From Bacteroidales bacterium (GTDB lineage: Bacteria > Bacteroidota > Bacteroidia > Bacteroidales > WCHB1-69), in NCBI GenBank assembly GCA_017527945.1, contig JAFXPL010000104.1, positions 1 through 9,323 on the forward strand: a stretch of 9,323 nucleotides of DNA, written 5' to 3'. The notes beneath the pieces were generated by a model. It had not been told where the DNA came from and ran no database searches. It saw only the letters and a list, made by a program, of their open reading frames with translations. Shown piece by piece: positions 1-5,903 of the stretch (positions within the stretch are counted from its first letter, which is position 1; every line of letters begins with the position of its first letter). The position numbers and the translations under genes are program-made.

Positions 1-1
1 C

Positions 2-919
2 AGCGACAAACTGACGGAACTGTTCACCCTGTGGAAAACTCTCGGACCCGCTCCCGCCAAGCTGAACGACGAGATTTGGATGCGCTTCAAATCGACTCTC
101 GACAAATTCTTCCAGCAGAAGAAGGAGCACTTCCAACAGATCAAGGACGTGCAGATGCAGAACTACAACCAGAAGCTGAACCTCGCCATCCAGGCCGAGG
201 GCATCGCCGACCGCACCGACTGGAAACAGGCCACCGACGAGATCCTGGCCCTGCAGACCGAGTGGAAGAGCATCGGCGCCACCCCGCGCAAATACTCCGA
301 CCAGGTGTGGAAACGCTTCCGCGCCGCCTGCGACAAGTTCTTCGAGGCCAAAGCCAAGTTCTTCAACACCGTCCAAGGTGAGGAGAACGAGAACCTGCAG
401 AAGAAAGAGGAACTCATCCAGAAAATCCTGGGCTATGAATTCGGCGAGGACCGCAACGCCAACCTCGACGCCATGAAGGCCTACCAGAAAGAGTGGCTGG
501 AAATCGGCTTCGTACCGCGCGCCGACAAGGACCGCATCTACACCGAATACCGCAACGCCATCAACAAGCGCTTCGCCGAACTCAAGGTGAGCGCCGACGA
601 CATGCGCCACAACCGCTACCAGTCCCGCATCGACGACATCATGCGCAACCCTAACGCCGACAAGCTCATCGACAAGGAGAAAAACTTCCTCACTACCAAG
701 CTTGCCCGCCTGAAAGACGATATCGTGCTGTGGGAGAACAACCTGGGATTCTTCTCCAACTCCAAGAACGCCGAAATCCTGACGGCCGAGTTCCGCAAGA
801 AAATCGAGTCTGCCAAGAAAGAGGTCGCCGACCTGGAGTACAAAATCAAGATGATGAACAACCCCAAGGCAAAGGACGAGGCCGCTGCCGAAGAGAATCC
901 GGCCGCCGACGCACAATAA
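2..919 (+). CDS. DUF349 domain-containing protein, 5' end missing
   Basis: The open frame enters from the left edge, so the true start lies upstream; 305 residues are visible. They contain three tandem DUF349-type helical repeats. The first is partial (about residues 7-43, with WKTLGPAP and IWMRFK). The second is about 77-122 (EWKSIGATP, VWKRFRAACDKFF) and the third about 155-200 (EWLEIGFVP, then YTEYRNAINKRF). A charged C-terminal coiled-coil-like segment follows (WENNLGFFSNSKNAE, then Lys/Glu-rich helix), ending in an Ala/Glu-rich tail. DUF349 has no established biochemical role. Bacteroidota members, as I recall them, are long, soluble, highly charged proteins of about 600 residues, so roughly half is probably missing. 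No signal peptide or membrane segment is visible in this part. The TAA stop is followed at once by a CTATGA repeat block. The family call is firm; the function is unknown. Confidence 0.9.
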   Translation, partial: SDKLTELFTLWKTLGPAPAKLNDEIWMRFKSTLDKFFQQKKEHFQQIKDVQMQNYNQKLNLAIQAEGIADRTDWKQATDEILALQTEWKSIGATPRKYSDQVWKRFRAACDKFFEAKAKFFNTVQGEENENLQKKEELIQKILGYEFGEDRNANLDAMKAYQKEWLEIGFVPRADKDRIYTEYRNAINKRFAELKVSADDMRHNRYQSRIDDIMRNPNADKLIDKEKNFLTTKLARLKDDIVLWENNLGFFSNSKNAEILTAEFRKKIESAKKEVADLEYKIKMMNNPKAKDEAAAEENPAADAQ

Positions 920-920
920 A

Positions 921-992
921 CTATGACTATGACTATGACTATGGACTATAACTTTGAACCTTGAACTTTGAACTTTAAACTTCTGACCTTGA
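921..992 (+). repeat. Compound short tandem repeat: CTATGA hexamers, then ACTTTGA heptamers
   Basis: Starting two bases after the DUF349 stop, there are four CTATGA-type hexamers (921-944, the last ending in G). After a six-base joint come six in-register heptamers (951-992): ACTTTGA, ACCTTGA, ACTTTGA, ACTTTAA, ACTTCTG, ACCTTGA. The same two blocks, in the same order, occur on the minus strand at 7118-7285. The array fills most of the DUF349-DUF2147 gap; the remaining 993-1033 is non-repetitive and holds a tiny ORF. Confidence 0.9.
949..956 (+). promoter_or_regulatory. Possible -7 box (TAACTTTG) at the joint of a repeat array
   Basis: TAACTTTG matches the Bacteroidota -7 consensus TAnnTTTG exactly and would give a leader of about 70 bases for the DUF2147 gene. 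It is formed where the hexamer block meets the heptamer block, and the heptamers themselves contain TTTG. The match may therefore come from the repeat sequence alone. No clear -33 TTTG lies at the expected distance. Confidence 0.25.
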
Positions 993-1033
993 ACCAACTC
1001 AAATGATCAACATCAACGATATAGTCTAAGTTT

Positions 1034-1492
1034 ATGTCAAGAAGCATTATCATCTTTTTCGCACTTATAGTATCTGTTTTGTCTGCAGTCTCTCAAACGG
1101 AGGCTGCAGACAAAATTTTAGGTACATACTACGTTTCAGACGACACCTCCGACGAAGACTGCAAGGTCAAGATCAGCAAGGACAAGTCGGGGACCTACAG
1201 CGGCCGCATCATCTGGGTGAAGAACCCGAAGTTCAAGGACGGGACGCCCAAGCGCGACATCATGAACCCCGACCCGGCCAAGCGGAACACCCCCGGCGAC
1301 CAGATCCCGCTCGTCTTCCATTTCAAGTACGACGCGAAGAAAGACCAGTGGGTGGACGGCGAAATCTACGACCCCGTGCACGGCAAGACCTACAAGTGCA
1401 AGATGTGGTTCGAGAACGACAAGACCCTGCGCGTGCGCGGCTACATCGGCATCCCCGCCCTCGGCCGCACCATGACCTGGAAGAAGCTGTAG
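1034..1492 (+). CDS. Exported DUF2147 domain protein
   Basis: A 152-residue protein. The N-terminus is a signal peptide: basic MSRS, a hydrophobic core to about residue 20, and a likely signal peptidase I site after TEA (about 24). The mature part is a single DUF2147 domain. Its hallmarks are GTYYVSDD near 30-37, GRIIWVKNP (57-65), the MNPD/PAKRNTPGDQIPL segment (77-93), DGEIYDPVHGKTYKCKMW (108-125) and a C-terminal RGYIG...GRTMTW. Family members are small periplasmic or secreted beta-rich proteins of unknown function. The length is typical, so it is probably complete. The first ~100 bases are AT-rich and the rest abruptly GC-rich. It lies between two repeat arrays, with no Shine-Dalgarno sequence. 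The ATG at 1034 is chosen because it gives the complete signal peptide. Confidence 0.88.
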   Translation: MSRSIIIFFALIVSVLSAVSQTEAADKILGTYYVSDDTSDEDCKVKISKDKSGTYSGRIIWVKNPKFKDGTPKRDIMNPDPAKRNTPGDQIPLVFHFKYDAKKDQWVDGEIYDPVHGKTYKCKMWFENDKTLRVRGYIGIPALGRTMTWKKL

Positions 1493-1497
1493 CGACT

Positions 1498-1587
1498 TTG
1501 GCTGTTGGCTCTTGGCTCTTGGCTCTTAGCTCTTTGAAACCTGAAACCTGAAACCTGAAACCTGAAACCTGAAACCTGAAACCTGAA
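1498..1587 (+). repeat. Compound heptamer array: TTGGCTC x5, then TGAAACC x7
   Basis: The array starts six bases after the DUF2147 stop with five heptamers (1498-1532: TTGGCTG, three TTGGCTC, TTAGCTC). After a two-base joint come seven perfect TGAAACC units (1535-1583) and a partial unit that runs into the start codon of the S4 gene at 1590. It therefore fills the gap and forms the whole immediate 5' leader of the S4 gene. The TGAAACC block is the reverse complement of the GGTTTCA block at 5820-5868, also seven copies. Confidence 0.95.
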
Positions 1588-1589
1588 GA

Positions 1590-1976
1590 ATGGAGAAACT
1601 GAACATCCGAATTGACAAATGGCTGTGGATGGTGCGGTTGTTCAAGACCCGCTCCATCGCCACGGAAGCCTGCAACGCCGGCAAGGTGAAGCTCGACGGC
1701 GACAATGTGAAGCCCTCCCGCGACGTGCGCAAGGGCGAGGTCTATGAAGTGCACATCGGCTCGCTGCGCAAGACGGTGGAGGTGATCGACACCCCGAAGA
1801 GCCGCGTCGGCGCCCCGCTGGTGCCGCAGTACTACACCGACCTCACCCCGCAGGAGGAGTACGACCGTATGAAAACGCTCAAGACCCAGGAGTTCCGTCC
1901 CCACGGCCTCGGTCGCCCCACCAAGCGCGAACGCCGCCAACTCGACTTCATCAAGGAGAACTATTTCGATGAGTGA
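1590..1976 (+). CDS. S4-domain RNA-binding protein, Hsp15/HslR-like
   Basis: A 128-residue basic protein. Residues about 4-60 form an S4 RNA-binding domain: NIRIDKWLWMVRLFKTRS, then AGKVKLDGDNVKPSRDVRKGE, the classic helix-turn then beta-loop pattern. The C-terminal basic tail GRPTKRERRQLDFI (108-121) resembles that of heat-shock protein Hsp15. In Escherichia coli, Hsp15 binds free 50S ribosomal subunits carrying a nascent chain and helps recycle stalled complexes. A similar cytoplasmic ribosome-rescue role is inferred here. The length matches the family. The start at 1590 places the first S4 strand right after the initiator; the bases just before it are the end of a TGAAACC array, with no Shine-Dalgarno sequence. 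The TGA stop is itself the first triplet of a TGATTTG duplication. The S4 family is certain; the exact Hsp15 equivalence is likely. Confidence 0.88.
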   Translation: MEKLNIRIDKWLWMVRLFKTRSIATEACNAGKVKLDGDNVKPSRDVRKGEVYEVHIGSLRKTVEVIDTPKSRVGAPLVPQYYTDLTPQEEYDRMKTLKTQEFRPHGLGRPTKRERRQLDFIKENYFDE

Positions 1977-2071
1977 TTTGTGATTTGTGCAAGGGGCCGC
2001 CCCTGTTTCCGAGGTCCCATTTTCAATTATCAATTTTCAATTATCAATTTTCAATTATCAATTTTCAATTC
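1974..2071 (+). repeat. Heptamer repeats: TGATTTG x2 and TCAATTW x7
   Basis: Two TGATTTG units (1974-1987) begin exactly at the S4 stop codon. After a GC-rich spacer (1988-2022), seven heptamers fill 2023-2071, alternating TCAATTA and TCAATTT in a 14-base higher-order period, the last being TCAATTC. Only three bases separate the array from the preferred start codon of the PrsW gene. The unit family differs from the others in the window, but the 7-base period and seven-copy count are shared. Confidence 0.93.
1992..2004 (+). other. GC-rich hairpin AGGGG-CCG-CCCCT between S4 and PrsW genes
   Basis: A perfect five-base-pair stem with a three-base loop lies 16 bases after the S4 stop. It is followed by GTTTCC rather than a T-run, so it is not a convincing intrinsic terminator. 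It interrupts the repeat array and could be a weak pause, a processing signal or chance. Confidence 0.3.
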
Positions 2072-2074
2072 TTC

Positions 2075-2779
2075 ATGCTGATTATCCTTGCCGCTTCCCT
2101 TTTCCCCGTCGTGCTGCTGATGGGGTACATCTACAAACGCGACACCTTCAACCAGGAGCCGTGGCCGCTGCTGCTGAAAGCGTTCGGCTTCGGCGTGCTG
2201 GCCGCCCTCATCGACATGCCGGTGGCCAGTGCCACGCAGTTTCTGGTGCCGAAACTTTTCAACTCGCCGGGTTGGGACGCGTTCCACACCGCCTTCTTCG
2301 GCGCCGCCTTCCCCGAGGAGTTCTGCAAGCTGCTGATGCTCTACCTCTGCATCTGGAAGAATCCGAACTTTGACGAATACTACGACGGACTGGAATACGC
2401 CGCCTTCGTGGGGTTAGGCTTCGCCGGCATTGAAAACTTGCTGTACGTCTTGCAGGGCGGATTAGGACTGGCCGTCGGGCGCGCCATCTTCGCCGTGCCC
2501 GCGCACTTCTTCTTCGCTATCTTCATGGGCTACTTCTTCTCCTTGGCACGCTTCCGCTACGGGAAACGGAGAAGATACTTGTTCCTCGCCTACATCATCC
2601 CGGTCGTTCTGCACGGCACCTACGACTTCCTGCTGATGTACCGCAACAACCTCTACGAATCCGACGCTATGCAGGAAATCGACCCGCTGACCGGAATCCT
2701 CTACGCGGTGTTCCTCGTTTTCTTCTTCTTCGTGTGGCGCTTCGCCGTCAAACGCGTGAACAAAATGTCAGGACAATAA
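2075..2779 (+). CDS. prsW: PrsW-family intramembrane metalloprotease
   Basis: A 234-residue, strongly hydrophobic protein with about seven or eight predicted membrane segments. PrsW hallmarks are in order: FPEEFCK (79-85, the EExxK motif), DGLEYAAFVGLGFAGIEN (104-121), VPAHFFFA (141-148) and VLHGTYDF (178-185). The paired glutamates E81/E82 and the histidines H144 and H180 are the expected active-site and metal-binding positions of this family. Bacillus subtilis PrsW makes the first cut in the anti-sigma factor RsiW, releasing the ECF sigma factor SigW. The gene converges on an ECF sigma gene, which fits such a role, but the substrate here is unknown. The start at 2075 gives a normal N-terminus. 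An in-frame ATG at 1973, overlapping the S4 stop, would add 34 residues mostly encoded by the repeat array. Confidence 0.88.
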   Translation: MLIILAASLFPVVLLMGYIYKRDTFNQEPWPLLLKAFGFGVLAALIDMPVASATQFLVPKLFNSPGWDAFHTAFFGAAFPEEFCKLLMLYLCIWKNPNFDEYYDGLEYAAFVGLGFAGIENLLYVLQGGLGLAVGRAIFAVPAHFFFAIFMGYFFSLARFRYGKRRRYLFLAYIIPVVLHGTYDFLLMYRNNLYESDAMQEIDPLTGILYAVFLVFFFFVWRFAVKRVNKMSGQ

Positions 2780-2830
2780 ACTTACTAAACTTACTAAACC
2801 TTCTAAACTTACTAAACTCACTAAACTCAA
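2777..2830. repeat. Nine-base tandem repeat TAAACTTAC x6 spanning two stop codons
   Basis: Six in-register nonamers: TAAACTTAC, TAAACTTAC, TAAACCTTC, TAAACTTAC, TAAACTCAC, TAAACTCAA. The first three bases are the TAA stop of the PrsW gene. The last unit contains the TGA stop of the convergent sigma-factor gene (2829-2827, minus strand). The array fills the convergent gap completely, and no hairpin terminator is visible. Confidence 0.94.
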
Positions 2831-3438
2831 ATAGAGCTTCGCATCGGCTGCATCAGCTCCGAGAGCATGTTCTTGGCACGCATGATTTGGATTTTCACGT
2901 TCGACAGGGTGAGTCCGAGCCGTTCCGCAATTTCATCGTACGCAAGGTCTTCGTAATAGCGTAACTCAATGACTTTCCGATACTTGTCGGGCAATTCCGA
3001 CACAGCGGCACGTAACATCTGCAGGCGTTGCTTGTCGATAATCTCCTCCTCCGGGGTGCGTTGCATGTTGTCCTCGCTCTGGTCGATGATGGAGGTGGCG
3101 TTGTCAGTATAAAGGTCTTCCTCGAAATATTGCGGCATGTTGTTCTTCACGCGCAAAAAGTCGATGCTATTATTCAGCGCGATACGGTAAAGCCAAGTGG
3201 AGAAGGCATATTTCGGGGTGTATTTGTCCAAGTAGCGGAACGCCTTGCCGAAAGTCATGAGGGTCAGGTCCTCGGCATCGTCCTTGTTCTTGACCATGCG
3301 CACCAGCATATAGAAGATGCTGTCGCGGTAGAGGCTCATCAGTTCGGCGTAAGCCTGCTGGTCGTTGTGGTCCAACGCCCGTCGCAGCAACAGATAGTCT
3401 CGCTTCGCCTTTTCGGTTTGACAGGTCTCGTTACTCAT
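2827..3438 (-). CDS. ECF-type RNA polymerase sigma-70 factor
   Basis: A 203-residue protein with the two-domain extracytoplasmic-function sigma layout. Region 2 is at about residues 25-97: a helix with YRDSIFYMLVRMV, then DDAEDLTLMTFGKAFRYLDKY and STWLYRIALNNSIDFLR, the usual core-binding and -10 recognition segments. An acidic linker follows (98-135). Region 4 is at about 140-196: LPDKYRKVIELRYYEDLAYDEIAERLGLTLSNVKIQIMRAKNMLSEL, a helix-turn-helix that reads the -35 element (long motif, conserved ends LPDKYR and RAKNML). It binds core RNA polymerase in the cytoplasm. Its ATG overlaps the glycosyltransferase stop (ATGA, 3435-3438), so translation is probably coupled. No anti-sigma gene is adjacent. 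The family is certain; the regulon is unknown. Confidence 0.93.
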   Translation of the reverse strand: MSNETCQTEKAKRDYLLLRRALDHNDQQAYAELMSLYRDSIFYMLVRMVKNKDDAEDLTLMTFGKAFRYLDKYTPKYAFSTWLYRIALNNSIDFLRVKNNMPQYFEEDLYTDNATSIIDQSEDNMQRTPEEEIIDKQRLQMLRAAVSELPDKYRKVIELRYYEDLAYDEIAERLGLTLSNVKIQIMRAKNMLSELMQPMRSSI

Positions 3439-4574
3439 CGTTTCGCGATTTTGTTGTGTTGCAATTTAGCCGAAAGCCAGTACAGCGGATTCAGCAGGGA
3501 AAACAGCAGGTCGTAGAACAGCAGATGCGGGATGACCGTCTTCTCGCTCAATTTCTTGGCCGACAGCCCCATGACCACATACATGCTGGCGATGCGCACC
3601 ACGGCGATCCCGGCCGTAATGTAGAGAAGCAGCGGAATGTGCAGGGCGGCGAGGATCGAAAGGACGAGGAATACATAGAATAGCAGGTTGGAGAGTTCAT
3701 AAAGGCCAAGCATAATCCTGTTTTTCAAAGAGTTGTACTTTCTGGTAAAGAACAGGCTCACCTTATGCAAGCGCCAGTGGCTATACTGCGGGATATGCTG
3801 ACGCACCGTGGCTGCCTCGGCGGCATACTCGATGGCGGTGTTGTCGCGGGTGGAGGCGCGATGGATGAAGATGTCCTCCTCGCCGTAGAGGAGATGGTTG
3901 TAGGAGATGAAGCCTCTTTGGCGGTAGAAGAGCGGCCGCACAAAGCCCACGTTGTTCAGGTCGCCCCTGTAGGTGGTGTGCAGCAGGGCGTGGGAGAAAT
4001 ACTGCACGGCGCCGACGAGGTTGTCGTAGTGCAGGAAATGGCTGTAGGGGCCTTTCTTCTTGGCGAACGTGTTGTAGCCCAGCACAATCTTATGCTGGAA
4101 CTGGAAGTTCTCGGCCATCATCGACAGCCACTGCGGGGAGGCGGGCTTGCAGTTGGGCGAAGTGAGCAGGATGTGGTCGTGGCTAGCGCACTTGATACCC
4201 ATGGAGATGGCCATCTTTTTGCCCCGGCTGGTGGAGACCGCCGTGCTCAGGTCCACAATCTTGATGTTCGGGTAACGCTCCTTGTACTCCCGGAGCGCCT
4301 GCAGCGAGTGCTCGTCGCGGGAACGGTCGTTCACAATCACGATTTCAAAGGAGGGGTATTGCTGCTCCAGCAGGTTAGGGAGCGTCTGCAGCAGCTGGGC
4401 CGCGTCGTCGCGCACCACCACCACCACGGAGACGGGAACGTCGCGGAAACCGATGGTCGTCTTTTTCCGATGAAAGGCGAAACGACCATAGATGACGTAG
4501 TAATAGACTAATTGAACGAGAGTTATAACGCCAAATACAATTAAAATAGCCAATGCTACTTTGGTAATTTGCAT
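3435..4574 (-). CDS. Membrane-bound family 2 glycosyltransferase
   Basis: A 379-residue protein. One N-terminal membrane helix (about 5-28) precedes a cytoplasmic GT-A domain. Visible motifs are VSVVVVVRDD (48-57), EIVIVNDRSRD (77-87, nucleotide-sugar binding), a LLTSPNCKP segment (136-144) where the metal-binding DxD motif normally sits, GEEDIFIHR (231-239, candidate catalytic base) and QYSHWRLHK (263-271, in the position of the family's Q/RxxRW motif). Two to three membrane helices close the protein (about 290-365). It probably transfers a sugar to a lipid or envelope glycan; donor and acceptor cannot be read. The DxD acids are replaced by Ser and Asn, which is unusual. It is the first gene of a two-gene unit with the ECF sigma factor. 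The start at 4574 lies about 27 bases after a predicted transcription start. Confidence 0.85.
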   Translation of the reverse strand: MQITKVALAILIVFGVITLVQLVYYYVIYGRFAFHRKKTTIGFRDVPVSVVVVVRDDAAQLLQTLPNLLEQQYPSFEIVIVNDRSRDEHSLQALREYKERYPNIKIVDLSTAVSTSRGKKMAISMGIKCASHDHILLTSPNCKPASPQWLSMMAENFQFQHKIVLGYNTFAKKKGPYSHFLHYDNLVGAVQYFSHALLHTTYRGDLNNVGFVRPLFYRQRGFISYNHLLYGEEDIFIHRASTRDNTAIEYAAEAATVRQHIPQYSHWRLHKVSLFFTRKYNSLKNRIMLGLYELSNLLFYVFLVLSILAALHIPLLLYITAGIAVVRIASMYVVMGLSAKKLSEKTVIPHLLFYDLLFSLLNPLYWLSAKLQHNKIAKR

Positions 4575-4607
4575 TTTACAATTTGATTTAGGTTAATAGT
4601 TTGGCTG

Positions 4608-4615
4608 CAAAAGTA
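4608..4615 (-). promoter_or_regulatory. -7 promoter box for the glycosyltransferase-sigma unit
   Basis: On the minus strand the sequence reads TACTTTTG, a perfect TAnnTTTG Bacteroidota -7 box. It lies 33 bases before the glycosyltransferase ATG, which predicts a leader of about 27 bases. A clear TTTG -33 element is not evident at the usual distance. Confidence 0.6.
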
Positions 4616-4637
4616 TGTTTTATTTCGATAAAAGATG

Positions 4638-4645
4638 TATTTTTG
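4638..4645 (+). promoter_or_regulatory. -7 promoter box for tgt
   Basis: TATTTTTG matches TAnnTTTG exactly and predicts a transcription start near 4652 with a leader of about 31 AT-rich bases. Because the upstream in-frame ATG at 4635 lies before this box, the box supports 4683 as the tgt start. The opposing -7 box is 22 bases away, so the two units share a compact divergent promoter region. Confidence 0.6.
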
Positions 4646-4682
4646 CCAAATAAAATATAAACAACTTTACGAACATAACTTT

Positions 4683-5816
4683 ATGAAGTTCACGCTCCAA
4701 AAAGAAGACGGCAAAAGCCGCGCACGCGCCGGGTTGGTCGAGACCGCGCACGGCAAAATCGAGACCCCAATATTCATGCCTGTGGGCACCTTGGGTGCTG
4801 TCAAATCATTACATATCAGAGATTTGAAAGAGGATGTGAAGGCCCAGATCATTCTGGGGAACACCTATCACCTTTATATGCGGCCCGGCATGGAAGTGCT
4901 GCGCGAGGCCGGCGGACTGCACAAGTTCAACGGCTGGGACCGCCCGATCCTGACCGACAGCGGCGGCTTCCAGGTCTTCTCGCTCAGCCACCGGCGCAAG
5001 ATAGACCCGCAGGAAGGGGTATGGTTCCAGTCGCACATCGACGGGTCACGGCACCTTTTCAGCCCGGAAAAGGTGATGGACTTGGAACGCACCATCGGTG
5101 CCGACATCATCATGGCCTTCGACGAGTGCACCCCCTATCCGGCCGACTACAACTACGCCAAAAACTCCATGGAGACCACCTTTCTGTGGCTGAAACGCTG
5201 CATCGCCCGCTTGGAAGAGACCGAGCCGCTCTACGGCTACGAGCAAACGCTGTTCCCGATTGTGCAGGGCAGCACCTACAAGGACCTGCGCGTGAAGTCG
5301 GCGGAGTACGTGGCTTCGGTGAACTGCGACGGCAACGCCATCGGCGGCGTCTCCGTGGGCGAACCGACGGAACTGATGTACGAAATCACGGATGTGTGCT
5401 GCCAAGTGCTCCCCAAAGACAAGCCCCGCTACCTCATGGGCGTGGGGACACCCGCCAACATCATCGAATGCATCGCCCTCGGGGTCGATATGTTCGACTG
5501 CGTGATGCCCACCCGCAACGGGCGCAACGGCATGATATTCACTTGGGAGGGCATGATGAACATGCGCAACGAGAAATGGAAGCACGATTTCACCCCGTTG
5601 GATGCGGCCAGCGACCTCTTCGCCGACCGGGAATATACCCGCGCCTACCTGCGCCATCTCTACGTCTCCGATGAAATCCTCGGCCCGATGATCGGCAGCA
5701 TCCACAACCTGCACTTCTACCTCGACCTGGTGACCACCGCCCGGCAGAAAATCCTCGACGGAACCTTCGCCACCTGGAAAGACGAAATCCTGCCGAAAAT
5801 CTCCCGAAAACTGTGA
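4683..5816 (+). CDS. tgt: tRNA-guanine transglycosylase (queuosine synthesis)
   Basis: A 377-residue TIM-barrel enzyme, normal length for bacterial Tgt. It exchanges guanine 34 in the anticodon of GUN tRNAs (Asp, Asn, His, Tyr) for preQ1 or queuine. Visible motifs are PIFMPVGTLG (29-38), TDSGGFQVFSL (91-101, with D92), MAFDECTPYP (144-153), NAIGGVSVGE (218-227), RYLMGVGTP (249-257) and DMFDCVMPTRNGRNG (269-283, nucleophile D272). Cys149 and Val225 occupy the positions linked to preQ1 rather than queuine preference, an inference from known structures. The three cysteines that bind zinc in E. coli and Zymomonas Tgt are absent: the matching stretch is SDLFAD (310-315), although H341 remains. From memory, Bacteroides homologues also lack them. 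The start at 4683 gives the family-typical MKF N-terminus; an upstream ATG (4635) overlaps the promoter. Confidence 0.96.
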   Translation: MKFTLQKEDGKSRARAGLVETAHGKIETPIFMPVGTLGAVKSLHIRDLKEDVKAQIILGNTYHLYMRPGMEVLREAGGLHKFNGWDRPILTDSGGFQVFSLSHRRKIDPQEGVWFQSHIDGSRHLFSPEKVMDLERTIGADIIMAFDECTPYPADYNYAKNSMETTFLWLKRCIARLEETEPLYGYEQTLFPIVQGSTYKDLRVKSAEYVASVNCDGNAIGGVSVGEPTELMYEITDVCCQVLPKDKPRYLMGVGTPANIIECIALGVDMFDCVMPTRNGRNGMIFTWEGMMNMRNEKWKHDFTPLDAASDLFADREYTRAYLRHLYVSDEILGPMIGSIHNLHFYLDLVTTARQKILDGTFATWKDEILPKISRKL

Positions 5817-5819
5817 ACG

Positions 5820-5903
5820 GGTTTCAGGTTTCAGGTTTCAGGTTTCAGGTTTCAGGTTTCAGGTTTCAAGTTTCTAAGCTCTAAGCTCTAAATTCTACGC
5901 TCT
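5820..5903 (-). repeat. Compound heptamer array: GGTTTCA x7, then AAGCTCT-type x5
   Basis: Starting three bases after the tgt stop, seven perfect GGTTTCA units fill 5820-5868. Five diverged heptamers follow in the same register (5869-5903: AGTTTCT, AAGCTCT, AAGCTCT, AAATTCT, ACGCTCT). The convergent KAS stop (TAG, 5897-5895) and its last few codons lie inside these heptamers. Read on the minus strand, an AGAGCTT block precedes TGAAACC x7, parallel to the TTGGCTC/TTAGCTC then TGAAACC x7 order at 1498-1587. No hairpin terminator is visible. Confidence 0.94.

Noticed and set aside
1323..2033. Minus-strand open frame of 236 codons across the DUF2147-S4 region
   Set aside because: It is antisense to two recognisable genes and partly encodes repeat-derived FRFQVSG peptide; it has no family resemblance and exists because the GC-rich genes and arrays lack stops in that frame.
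2777..2830. Bidirectional intrinsic terminator between PrsW and sigma genes
   Set aside because: There is no inverted repeat with a T-run; only the nonamer array is present, so a termination role would need another mechanism.
3765..4511. Plus-strand open frame of 248 codons opposite the glycosyltransferase
   Set aside because: It is antisense to a GT2 gene with recognisable motifs and membrane helices; no start signal or family match.
4635..4682. Upstream ATG as the true tgt start
   Set aside because: It overlaps the predicted -7 box and adds 16 residues absent from the usual MKF-type Tgt N-terminus.
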